Positions 45,515-53,618 of a stretch of 64,000 nt of DNA are shown here, in pieces. Each line of letters opens with the position of its first letter. The first letter of the stretch is position 1. The notes under the pieces were generated by a model. That model worked only from the letters and a program-made list of their open reading frames with translations, did not search any database and was not told where the DNA came from. The DNA is from Paenibacillus sp. PK3_47. GTDB taxonomy: Bacteria > Bacillota > Bacilli > Paenibacillales > Paenibacillaceae. The position numbers and the translations under genes were made by a program. The stretch spans positions 2,542,001 through 2,606,000 of the forward strand of contig NZ_CP026029.1 of assembly GCF_023520895.1 (NCBI RefSeq), read 5' to 3'.

Positions 45515-46306
45515 TTATCTTTTCATCCAAAATGTATTCAGAAAGGCAGTCCTGAACCCCGACTTCGCCATATTCCCGTGGCTGGCTGAGCCGAACACCA
45601 CATCCGTATACACCGACTTCACGCCAAGTTCCGCTGCATCCGCCAGCCTGTGCTCAAGCAGAGCCAGCTGACATCCCCTTCCGCGGTAAGCTTCGAAGGT
45701 ATAATCGTTGGCAATATACCCTTCCTCCCCGTTCAGAAACAGCGATCCCATAGCCGCAGGCTGGCCCTTGATCCGGATCATGTAATTCAGAAAATCCTTT
45801 CTATAGAAATATTCCTTCGACCTTGCGGCCATTTCCTTACTGATCTCCATCCCGCCGCCGGATTGTCCGATCCATGCTATAAATTCCTCTGCATTCTCTT
45901 TTGTAACCCGTTCTATCTGAAACTCCGAAGTTTTTACACGCTCCCCTTGAGGATGTACATACATAAAAACAAGCTGCTCTGCAGGATAGAATCCTTTGTC
46001 ACACAACGCCAGGCTTACCTCCTCCGTCATATGGTCGGGGGTCATATCAAAACATGGAGCAGCACCGGGATAATAACCGAGCAGTTCATCCAGTTTCCCC
46101 AGATCCTCCGGCCCGAAGCCCTTAATCCGGTTGTAATATGGCGATGCAGGGTCAGTTGGGTCACAAAGTAGCACGCATTGGCCAAGCTGCAGCACCTCAA
46201 GCTGTCTTTCCACCGGAACCAGAGAACGGCTTGCGTTCAGCCTGGTAAGCAGAATCTCCATATTTTCAATTTTCTTCAAGTATTCCGTCGGTTTTGTCTT
46301 ATTCAC
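45515..46306 (-). CDS. GNAT-family acetyltransferase
   Basis: GTG 46306 (AAGGAG 9 bases upstream) gives 263 residues. The C-terminal GNAT core shows the acetyl-CoA loop YRGRGCQLALLEHRLADAAE, preceded by AAMGSLFLNGEEGYIANDYT and followed by GFRTAFLNTFWMKR. The N-terminal 130 residues hold a second, diverged GNAT-like half (YYNRIKGFGPEDLGKLDELL). The acetyl acceptor is unknown. It is divergent from the Fur-controlled iron operon. Confidence 0.85.
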   Translation of the reverse strand: MNKTKPTEYLKKIENMEILLTRLNASRSLVPVERQLEVLQLGQCVLLCDPTDPASPYYNRIKGFGPEDLGKLDELLGYYPGAAPCFDMTPDHMTEEVSLALCDKGFYPAEQLVFMYVHPQGERVKTSEFQIERVTKENAEEFIAWIGQSGGGMEISKEMAARSKEYFYRKDFLNYMIRIKGQPAAMGSLFLNGEEGYIANDYTFEAYRGRGCQLALLEHRLADAAELGVKSVYTDVVFGSASHGNMAKSGFRTAFLNTFWMKR

Positions 46307-46434
46307 AGCATGTTGCTCCTTAGTCAAAATAATTGCATACGCGGCCTTAAGCCCCTTTGAAGTGATTGTTCTCCCTCTATTTTACATTAAGTCAGATATT
46401 CACATTCTAATTAATTTAATTTCATAATTATTCA

Positions 46435-46463
46435 TTGACATTCTGTCCAACCGATTATATATT
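46435..46463 (+). promoter_or_regulatory. Promoter of the ferric-siderophore ABC operon
   Basis: TTGACA at 46435-46440 and TATATT at 46458-46463 are separated by 17 bases, close to the vegetative consensus. Confidence 0.75.
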
Positions 46464-46472
46464 TAGTGACAA

Positions 46473-46487
46473 TGAGAATCATTATCG
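46473..46487. promoter_or_regulatory. Fur box
   Basis: TGAGAATCATTATCG matches the 15-bp Fur consensus TGATAATNATTATCA at 12 of the 14 defined positions. It sits over the expected transcription start, 41 bp before the ATG of an iron-siderophore binding protein, so iron repression is expected. Confidence 0.8.
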
Positions 46488-46527
46488 TAGAGAACAAAAA
46501 TATTTTATATTAAGGAAGGAACCTCCC

Positions 46528-47622
46528 ATGCACACAAAAAGAAAGCTCTCCATGAAGTCATTATTAATTCCATTTGTGCTTATTCTGGCACTGGTTGGCT
46601 GCTCTAATAATGAAGCAAGTCCAGCACCTTCCGCAGCTCCGGCGGCAACCGAAGCAGCTAGCACCGAAGCACCGGCAGCAACTGAAGCACCGGCCTCTGA
46701 TGCTGTCCAGTATCCGATCACAATCAAACATGCTTTTGGTGAAACTGTCATTGAAAGCAAGCCGGAACGGGTAGCCACCATCCAGTGGGCTAACCATGAC
46801 GTTGTTCTTGCGCTGGGAGTTGTACCTGTAGGTTTCTCGGCAGCGAACTATGGCGTCCAGGATGACAGCGGACTGCTTCCTTGGACAGCCGAAAAGCTGA
46901 AGGAGCTTGGCGTAACCGAACCTAATGTGTACCAGGATACAGACGGACTTGATTTTGAAGCCATTTCTGATTCCAATCCGGATGTCATTCTTGCAGCCTA
47001 CTCCGGTATTACTCAAGAAGACTATGATATTCTGAGTGAAATCGCTCCGGTTGTAGCTTATCCGACAACGCCTTGGCTGACTACATGGCGTGAGCAGGTT
47101 ATGCTGAATGCAACAGGCATGGGCATGGAAGCCGAAGGCGAACAGCTCATTAAAGATACCGAAGCCCTTGTTAAAGAAAAGGCAGCCCAGCATCCTGAAT
47201 TTCAAGGAAAAAAAGTCGTTTGGGTGAATTTCTCCGCTACGGATATGTCCAAACTGCATCTTTATACGCCTAACGATCCGCGCGGTGAGTTCCTGATTGA
47301 GCTTGGCCTGGAATACCCTGAGAGTGTGACCAGCCAGATCACTGATCCTACCAGCTATTCTATGACCCTCAGCGCAGAGAATGCCGATATGCTCAACGAT
47401 GCTGACATTATCATAGGGTATGGCGGCCAAGACTTGTATGAAGCTGTGAAGGCGGACTCCCTGCTCGGAAAAATCCCGGCCATCCAAAGAGGCTCTGTAG
47501 TCTTCATTGGTGACGGCACTCCACTGGCAGCTGCCGGCAATCCAAATCCGCTGTCGATCGCTTATACGATCGATGAATATCTTGAATTAATCTCAGGAGC
47601 TGTTGATAAGCTCAATGAATAG
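46528..47622 (+). CDS. Ferric-siderophore ABC transporter substrate-binding lipoprotein
   Basis: ATG 46528 (AAGGAAGG upstream) gives 364 residues; the longer open frame crosses the promoter. Lipobox ALVGC is followed by an Ala/Pro/Thr-rich linker and a FhuD/FecB-type fold (VQYPITIKHAFGETVIESKP, ERVATIQWANHDVVLALGVV, NPDVILAAYSGITQEDYDIL, SIAYTIDEYLELI). It binds Fe-siderophore for the permeases encoded next. A clear Fur box precedes it. Confidence 0.93.
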   Translation: MHTKRKLSMKSLLIPFVLILALVGCSNNEASPAPSAAPAATEAASTEAPAATEAPASDAVQYPITIKHAFGETVIESKPERVATIQWANHDVVLALGVVPVGFSAANYGVQDDSGLLPWTAEKLKELGVTEPNVYQDTDGLDFEAISDSNPDVILAAYSGITQEDYDILSEIAPVVAYPTTPWLTTWREQVMLNATGMGMEAEGEQLIKDTEALVKEKAAQHPEFQGKKVVWVNFSATDMSKLHLYTPNDPRGEFLIELGLEYPESVTSQITDPTSYSMTLSAENADMLNDADIIIGYGGQDLYEAVKADSLLGKIPAIQRGSVVFIGDGTPLAAAGNPNPLSIAYTIDEYLELISGAVDKLNE

Positions 47623-48652
47623 TTCATCTCTTCCGAACAAACGGCCAAACCTGCTTATTCCGAAGCACTTTAAGCTGGTTCTGGTTGTTTGTTTTGTAAT
47701 GCTGGTCCTAAGTGTTGTTGCCTCTCTGGTCTTTGGCTCCCGGGTTGTGAGATGGAATGAACTGCTGGACGGTTTATTTCACCCAGATGTAGACTCTTAC
47801 GGAGCCAACGTGGTTCGCAAAAGAATTTCCCGGACCGTTTTCAGTTTATTCTGCGGTTCGGCACTCGGGGTATCCGGCGCGCTGATGCAGGCCGTCACCC
47901 GTAACCCGATTGCCGACCCGAGTATTCTGGGAGTGAATACAGGCGCTTCCCTGTTCGTGGTCTGCGGTATTGCTTTTCTCCACATCAGCACGGCAAATCA
48001 ATATATATGGCTGGCATTAGCAGGAGCTGCAGTTACTGCAGTTTTTGTGTTCGGAATCGGCTCTATGGGGCGTGGCGGAGCCACGCCCATTAAGCTTGTT
48101 TTGGCCGGTGCCGCCACTACTGCCGCCCTGTCGTCGCTGGTTACAGCCATTATGATCCCCCGCTCCTATGTTATGGACCAGTTCCGGTTCTGGCAGGTGG
48201 GAAGCGTCGGATCTGCAACCTGGAGCGGTATTTCTACGTTTATTCCGTTCCTGATTGTTGGAATACTGATAGGCCTGCTTGCAGCGCCGGCCCTCAATGC
48301 CCTGGCACTGGGAGACGATGTGGCAACCGGACTTGGCGTGAAGACAGGAACCTTACGTCTTATTGCCGCTATTGCCGGCATACTGCTCTGTGGTGCAGCG
48401 ACTGCACTGGCAGGGCCAATTGGCTTTGTAGGGCTGTTGGCCACTCATGCCATCCGCCTGATTCTTGGGCCTGATCTGCGGTTTTTGATCCCGATGTCAG
48501 CGGTATCGGGCGCGGTTATCCTTACATTGTCCGATGTAATCGGCAGACTCGCCGGCAGTCCCGGAGAACTTGAAGTCGGTGTAGTTACAGCATTTATCGG
48601 GGCTCCTATTCTGATCATACTAGCTATGAGATCGAAAGTGCGTTCATTATGA
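47615..48652 (+). CDS. FecCD-family iron-siderophore permease
   Basis: A polytopic permease of about ten helices. Markers are RISRTVFSLFCGSALGVSGA, LMQAVTRNPIADPSILGVNT, GFVGLLATHAIRLILGPDLR and VIGRLAGSPGELEVGVVTAF. ATG 47615 overlaps the stop of the binding-protein gene; TTG 47603 in the same frame has too short a Shine-Dalgarno spacing. Overlaps the next permease by four bases (ATGA). Confidence 0.92.
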   Translation: MNSSSLPNKRPNLLIPKHFKLVLVVCFVMLVLSVVASLVFGSRVVRWNELLDGLFHPDVDSYGANVVRKRISRTVFSLFCGSALGVSGALMQAVTRNPIADPSILGVNTGASLFVVCGIAFLHISTANQYIWLALAGAAVTAVFVFGIGSMGRGGATPIKLVLAGAATTAALSSLVTAIMIPRSYVMDQFRFWQVGSVGSATWSGISTFIPFLIVGILIGLLAAPALNALALGDDVATGLGVKTGTLRLIAAIAGILLCGAATALAGPIGFVGLLATHAIRLILGPDLRFLIPMSAVSGAVILTLSDVIGRLAGSPGELEVGVVTAFIGAPILIILAMRSKVRSL

Positions 48653-49683
48653 AGAGTACATCATCCCTTGACTTTATTATCGCGGGCAGACGTCTCAGAC
48701 GCCGCCGCTGGTTGCTTGTCACCGGCCTTCTCACGGCCCTTGCCATCATTCTCTGCTGTGCCATGCTGTTATTAGGGAATACCATTTATCCTATAAAAGA
48801 TGTGATCCGGGCCCTTTCGGGTGAGCAGATTAAAGGTGTGTCCTTTGCGGTCAGCACTATACGTCTGCCAAGAATGCTGGCAGGTTTGTTTGCCGGCTTT
48901 GCCTTTGGCGTCGCCGGTCATACCTTTCAGACCATGCTGCGTAACCCTTTGGCCAACCCGAACGTAATCGGGATTACCTCCGGCTCAAGTGCGGCGGCTG
49001 TTTTTTGCATAGTCGTGCTTCATACAAGCGGAGCTGTGGTGTCTATTGCTTCCGTAGTCGCCGGTCTTGCCACAGTAATATTGATCTATGTATTATCCAG
49101 AGGCAAAACCTTCTCGATCGGCCGGCTGATCCTGGTCGGGATTGGTATACAGGCTATGCTGGATGCGGTGATCTCCTATCTCCTGCTGGTCAGCGCAGAA
49201 CAGGATGTTCCTTCAGCCATCCGCTGGCTGTCAGGCAGTCTTAACGGTTCGCAGCTGAAGGAGCTGCCGCCGCTTGTGATCACAGTGATTCTTTTTGCCC
49301 CTATCCTGATCATTCTGGGTAAGCATCTTAGTATATTGGAGCTTGGAGAACAATCCGCTTCTTCGCTCGGCGTGAGTACTGACAGAACAAGAATTATCCT
49401 TATTTTCAGTTCCGTAATCATGATTGCTATTGCTACCGCTACTACAGGGCCAATAGCCTTTGTCTCTTTCCTTGCGGGACCGATCGCAAAAAGACTCGTC
49501 GGAATCGGCTTTTCCAACATTATTCCAGCCGGCCTTGTAGGCATTAACCTGGTGCTCGCGTCTGATCTGATCGGGCAGTTTGCTTTTGCATACAGATTCC
49601 CTGTGGGTGTCATTACCGGATTGCTCGGTGCGCCGTACCTGATCTTTTTGCTGATCCGAATGAATCGAAAGGGAGAATTATGA
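48649..49683 (+). CDS. FecCD-family iron-siderophore permease
   Basis: 344 residues, about ten membrane helices. Markers include IRLPRMLAGLFAGFAFGVAG, FQTMLRNPLANPNVIGITSG, GPIAFVSFLAGPIAKRLVGI and FPVGVITGLLGAPYLIFLLI. Second permease of the heterodimer; ATGA overlaps on both sides imply coupled translation with its partner and the ATPase. Confidence 0.92.
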   Translation: MKSTSSLDFIIAGRRLRRRRWLLVTGLLTALAIILCCAMLLLGNTIYPIKDVIRALSGEQIKGVSFAVSTIRLPRMLAGLFAGFAFGVAGHTFQTMLRNPLANPNVIGITSGSSAAAVFCIVVLHTSGAVVSIASVVAGLATVILIYVLSRGKTFSIGRLILVGIGIQAMLDAVISYLLLVSAEQDVPSAIRWLSGSLNGSQLKELPPLVITVILFAPILIILGKHLSILELGEQSASSLGVSTDRTRIILIFSSVIMIAIATATTGPIAFVSFLAGPIAKRLVGIGFSNIIPAGLVGINLVLASDLIGQFAFAYRFPVGVITGLLGAPYLIFLLIRMNRKGEL

Positions 49684-50501
49684 TGATGAAACCGACACAT
49701 GTATTTCAAGCCGAGCAGCTCGTCGCTGGCTATGAGAACAAAACCATTCTCCACGGCATTGACCTGGTCATCCCCAGCAATAAAATCAGCGTAATTATCG
49801 GAGCGAACGGCTGCGGCAAATCTACGCTTCTGAAAGCACTGGCCAGGCTGATTAAGCCTTCATCGGGAGCCATTACCCTTGACGGAAAGCCGATCCATAA
49901 GATCCCTTCCAAACAGCTGGCCCGTGTCGTCGGGCTGCTGCCGCAATCTCCGATTGTTCCGGAAGGCATTTCGGTAGCGGATCTGGTGGGACGGGGAAGA
50001 TTCCCGCATCAGTCCATGTTCACCGGCTGGACCAAAAAGGACTACGAGGCTGTTGACGAGGCCATGAGCATTATGGATATTACCGAATTCGCCAATTATG
50101 ATATCGACGAGCTCTCCGGCGGCCAAAGGCAGCGTGTCTGGATCGCCATGGCGCTGGCCCAGCAGACGGATATCCTGTTCCTTGATGAGCCTACGACCTT
50201 TCTGGATATCACCTATCAGGTGGAAATTCTCGATCTGCTCACCGACCTGAACCGCAAGCTTGGAACCACCATCGTCATGGTGCTCCATGATATCAACCTG
50301 TCTGCGCGTTACGCCGACCATATCTTCGCCCTTCATAAAGGCAAGCTGATCGCTGAGGGTGCCCCTTCAGAGGTAGTAACCAGTACGATGGTAAAGGATA
50401 TTTTCGGGCTGGATTGTGCAGTCATTGAGGACCCTGTCTCGGGTTCCCCTCTGGTAGTGCCGAAGGGAAGGTATTATGGAAGCGGTGTGAGCGGAAGTTA
50501 A
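49680..50501 (+). CDS. Iron-siderophore ABC transporter ATP-binding protein
   Basis: 273 residues with Walker A GANGCGKST, Q-loop LLPQSP, signature LSGGQRQRVWIAMALAQQ, Walker B ILFLDEPTTFLD and switch His in MVLHDINLSARYADH. FecE/FhuC type. It completes the four-gene iron operon and is followed by a terminator at 50531. Confidence 0.95.
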   Translation: MMMKPTHVFQAEQLVAGYENKTILHGIDLVIPSNKISVIIGANGCGKSTLLKALARLIKPSSGAITLDGKPIHKIPSKQLARVVGLLPQSPIVPEGISVADLVGRGRFPHQSMFTGWTKKDYEAVDEAMSIMDITEFANYDIDELSGGQRQRVWIAMALAQQTDILFLDEPTTFLDITYQVEILDLLTDLNRKLGTTIVMVLHDINLSARYADHIFALHKGKLIAEGAPSEVVTSTMVKDIFGLDCAVIEDPVSGSPLVVPKGRYYGSGVSGS

Positions 50502-50530
50502 TTGAAGGATGCTCCCGACATGCAAGTTAG

Positions 50531-50574
50531 AGGCCATTCCAAAGTCATTAAATGACTGCTTGGAATGGCCTTTT
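50531..50574 (+). terminator. Terminator of the iron ABC operon
   Basis: AGGCCATTCCAA pairs with TTGGAATGGCCT and runs into TTTTC. An inner AGTCATT/AATGACT pair extends the hairpin. Confidence 0.88.
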
Positions 50575-50696
50575 CTGTATGATCAAATGATTGTTTAGGG
50601 ATGCTGGACTTAAAATATGGTACAGTTTAACAGCGCACTTCCTGCGGATGAAAATTACCGTCGAGGAGATTAGTAAGGAACAGGAAGAGGGAACTA

Positions 50697-51013
50697 CAGA
50701 CGCTGATCCGTTAGATGCCCCTTTTCCTTTCTCACGCTAACGGACCCTGTGTCCGTTATTTGCCGAAAATCGCCCCGTTTCACCCGCTAATGGACCGTAG
50801 TTCCCTTATTCTGCAAAATGTTGAATAAATGACGCTCTTTCGGATGAAATAACGGATCTAGGGTCCGTTAGAATTTTAAAACACACCTCTGGCGCAAAAT
50901 AACGGATCCTTAGTCCGTTAGCGTTAGCACTGCCAAGTAATCTATGGGTTTTGTTGCGCATTAGGCAATGGGTTCGAACCGGCAATCGTTAACGTGGCGT
51001 TGTATGAAATCAA
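50697..51013. repeat. Quadruple-palindrome element, family B copy 1, within a 315-bp dispersed repeat
   Basis: Four palindromes with TAACGGA / TCCGTTA arms lie at 50736-50759, 50786-50809, 50849-50871 and 50899-50921 (centres about 50, 62 and 50 bp apart). A half-site (GATCCGTTAG) precedes them at 50706. The flanks also match copy 2 at 62044-62361, for example GCCGAAAATCGCCCCGTT, TTTCGGATGAAATAACGGAT and AACACACCTCT. Between two convergent genes. Confidence 0.85.
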
Positions 51014-51020
51014 ATACATA

Positions 51021-51077
51021 TAAATAAGGCTGCCGAGACTTTCTCGACAGCCTGAAGCCCATCATACGATGGGCTTC
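51021..51077 (-). terminator. Tandem hairpins ending the YiaA-like gene
   Basis: On the minus strand GAAGCCCATC/GATGGGCTTC (loop GTAT) is followed by GGCTGTCGAG/CTCGGCAGCC (one wobble) and TTATTTAT. Confidence 0.7.
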
Positions 51078-51107
51078 TTTACATATGTAATCAATGTCAC
51101 GAAACCA

Positions 51108-51584
51108 TTACCCCTGAAACTCCCGTTTCGCTTCCAGCTCGGCAAGGATCTCCTTGTCTTCCGCGTTATCCCGCGTCACCTTCTGAACGCCGATGGCGCT
51201 GTAGGAGATGAGCAGAATTACGGCGATGTAATACCCTTTTACATTTAACTGAAATGGAGCATTGTAGAGTCCAATGAAGAACATCGCATACCCGATGACC
51301 AGGCCGGCAACAGCCATACCGGTGAACGCCGGAGTGTTCCGCATGCGGTGTCTGGGATTCTCCAGGCGCATCTCTCTGTCTTCCGTATTGTCCCGGACCA
51401 CCTTCTGCATAAGAATACAGCTGATTGTAATCAGCACCATACAGAGCAGGTAGTATCCCTTCACATTTAATTCCCAGTTGTCGTTATACACCCCCAGACA
51501 GAACAGGAAAAGACCTGCTGCAAGTGCAAAATAGGATACTAATGTAAAAGCTGTTGTGTTACGTTTGCGGTAAACCTGATTCAT
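51108..51584 (-). CDS. YiaA/YiaB-family four-helix membrane protein
   Basis: A 158-residue protein made of two homologous halves, each with two membrane helices and the motif LGVYNDNWELNVKGYYLL or IGLYNAPFQLNVKGYYIA, followed by QKVVRDNTEDRE or QKVTRDNAEDKE. This is the YiaAB two-helix domain, duplicated. The function of the family is not known. Monocistronic; a tandem hairpin terminator follows. Confidence 0.88.
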   Translation of the reverse strand: MNQVYRKRNTTAFTLVSYFALAAGLFLFCLGVYNDNWELNVKGYYLLCMVLITISCILMQKVVRDNTEDREMRLENPRHRMRNTPAFTGMAVAGLVIGYAMFFIGLYNAPFQLNVKGYYIAVILLISYSAIGVQKVTRDNAEDKEILAELEAKREFQG

Positions 51585-51770
51585 CTAACGAACCCTCTCC
51601 CCCGGCAGAAATGAATGGCTTTATTCCTTCTCCACTATACCGTGGAACTCCGGTGAAATTCTACCCTGATGAGGGGTATACTGGAAAATATTTTGCATAC
51701 TCTTCTGTCCCGGACTACAGTGCCGGCAGCAATAATGTTCCACGGGAAACATCTGTGAGACCGCAAACAT

Positions 51771-51810
51771 CCCCTGTCACGCCTTCTGTACACATAGGCA
51801 ATGACAGGGG
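51771..51810. terminator. Inverted repeat after the GHL10 gene
   Basis: CCCCTGTCA and TGACAGGGG are separated by about 22 bases, 29 bp past the stop of the minus-strand sugar operon. The T-run is weak, so termination there is uncertain. Confidence 0.45.
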
Positions 51811-51838
51811 CTGTACCCTTGCATACTTTTATCTGAGC

Positions 51839-53572
51839 TTAGTTCGTAATCTTCACATCGCTAAATACAGCCTTATTCCGTGTATCCTCTCCCGGATTGC
51901 TGAGTGCCAGGCCGATATATACCTGGCGGTTCATCGGAATCTGAATACTGCCTACCGTCTGCCAGCGCTTGCCGTCTGATGAGATGGCACCGGTAAAGTT
52001 ATTTCCTTTTCTGCTCAGCTTCAGCCATTTGGGAGCAGAGGCATCTGCAGTCTGGTCAACTGTGGTGCCTGCACTCTCTGTACGGTACTGGAAGGTTGCT
52101 CCATTCTCAGGAGTAAGCATCATGTCGGCATGCTTCGCACCGTGTTCCAGCGACTCCCGGATCATAACACCGGCCTTGGCCCAACCGTCCAGCCGCTCTG
52201 TTGTCCGCAGTTGAACCACAATTTCTGCATCGCCACTCACAGGCTTATACACGTAATTCAGCTGGTCCGCTCTCCCCCAAATATCAGAAGAGTTGCTGCT
52301 CAGCGTAAACTGCTTCTTTGAAGTATTGTAGGTGGTGTTCCCCGGCATGGAGCCGATGTTTCTTGCTTTCCAGCCTGTCGGCAGCTGCGCCGGATAGTCA
52401 TGTTCACCCGGAGTTGACCAGTCCGGTGTCGGCCAGGTTGTGCGTTCATCAATCTTGGCCAGCTCAGATTCCGGCCAGGTGCCGTAAGCAAAGAACGACA
52501 GACGCTGGACATCCGGATAATTCTCGCGGATTTCCTGGTAAATTTCCTGATATTCATCATCGGTCCAGTCATTGTCCAGCGTCGGTACGATTTGTACCGG
52601 TTGCCCGCTGATCCGGTCACTTGTATCCTTCAGGATGCCGTACTCCGTGCTGTAGACCCAGTCGCTGTTGAAACCCCAATCGTCAAAATAGGCCATCGGT
52701 GCAACAAAATCGATATAATCCTTAAATTCGGCTACATTCTGCCCCACTTCTATAAATTCCGGAGGCAAAATATACACGCCAAGCTGCACATCCGGTTTTG
52801 AGGACTGGGAAATATCCTCACGGATATCGCCTACGTACTGTCCGATTTGCTCGGTTCTCCACTCATTCCACTGCTGCCGCTGCGGGGAATCTGCAGCGAA
52901 ATTAATACTCAGCGGTGAATACCCGAACTCTGCCTGATATTTGGCCACCGTATAATCGCTTACGTCCATGTTGTAATCGTCAAAACGGATCCAGTCCAGC
53001 ACCACGCCGTCGACATCATAGTTCTCAATAACTTCCTCAATGATAGAACGCTCATACTGCTGTACTTCATGGTGAATCGGATTGACGAAATACTCACTGC
53101 CGTTAGAGCCTGTAAACGGCGCCTGTACACCGTTCACCAGTGACTGCATCTGCCATTCCTCATGCTTCAGGAAGGCCTCCTGATCATGGAACTGGGGAAT
53201 CCAGGCATGAACCTTGATGCCCGCAGCATGGGCTGCCGTAATTACCTCCTGCAGGGCATCGAAATTCTCGTATCCCTGCGCAATCGGGGCAATATCACTC
53301 TGGTAGAACACCCGGCCGGAGTGAACCTCATCATCTTCATCCTGCTTTACGTTCATGCTGATAACATCGACACCGTAGCGTTCGGACATGTCGATAAAAT
53401 CCTGGACATCCGCGCTGTTCCTGAATTGGTTCACCGTTCTTACAATGACTTCTGTTTCAAAAGGGGGGTTATCACCCTCTGCGGCCTCAACCGGAGCGAA
53501 GATACCCGGTACCGAGGAAACCAAAACCAGACTAAGTGCAGTAATAAACGTACTTTTCAGCGCAAATGACAT
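51839..53572 (-). CDS. Secreted GHL10/YngK-like glycoside hydrolase-related protein with a C-terminal DUF1349-like domain
   Basis: 577 residues with a Sec signal peptide cut after PVEAAEG. About 35-380 is a GHL10-type TIM barrel (ADVQDFIDMSERYGVDVISM, AGIKVHAWIPQFHDQEAF, VDGVVLDWIRFDDYNMDVSD, DFVAPMAYFDDW, RLSFFAYGTWPESELAKI). Asp and Glu residues at strand ends resemble the family's putative active site. The C-terminal 180 residues form a DUF1349/concanavalin-like domain (LDGWAKAGVMIRESLEHGAK, FQYRTESAGTTVD, VYIGLALSNPGED). Last in the LacI-controlled operon, so it may release the imported glycan. Confidence 0.85.
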   Translation of the reverse strand: MSFALKSTFITALSLVLVSSVPGIFAPVEAAEGDNPPFETEVIVRTVNQFRNSADVQDFIDMSERYGVDVISMNVKQDEDDEVHSGRVFYQSDIAPIAQGYENFDALQEVITAAHAAGIKVHAWIPQFHDQEAFLKHEEWQMQSLVNGVQAPFTGSNGSEYFVNPIHHEVQQYERSIIEEVIENYDVDGVVLDWIRFDDYNMDVSDYTVAKYQAEFGYSPLSINFAADSPQRQQWNEWRTEQIGQYVGDIREDISQSSKPDVQLGVYILPPEFIEVGQNVAEFKDYIDFVAPMAYFDDWGFNSDWVYSTEYGILKDTSDRISGQPVQIVPTLDNDWTDDEYQEIYQEIRENYPDVQRLSFFAYGTWPESELAKIDERTTWPTPDWSTPGEHDYPAQLPTGWKARNIGSMPGNTTYNTSKKQFTLSSNSSDIWGRADQLNYVYKPVSGDAEIVVQLRTTERLDGWAKAGVMIRESLEHGAKHADMMLTPENGATFQYRTESAGTTVDQTADASAPKWLKLSRKGNNFTGAISSDGKRWQTVGSIQIPMNRQVYIGLALSNPGEDTRNKAVFSDVKITN

Positions 53573-53618
53573 ATTCTCGCCTCCATATAAATAGTGTTAT
53601 TCATATTTCAAACTTGAA

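Noticed and set aside
46435..46527. Longer start for the iron-siderophore binding protein
   Set aside because: The extra codons cover the -35, -10 and Fur box and would put residues before a good lipoprotein signal peptide.
50971..50980. GGTTCGAACC, like a tRNA T-arm
   Set aside because: No acceptor, D or anticodon arms surround it, and the homologous copy at 62320 does not keep the sequence.
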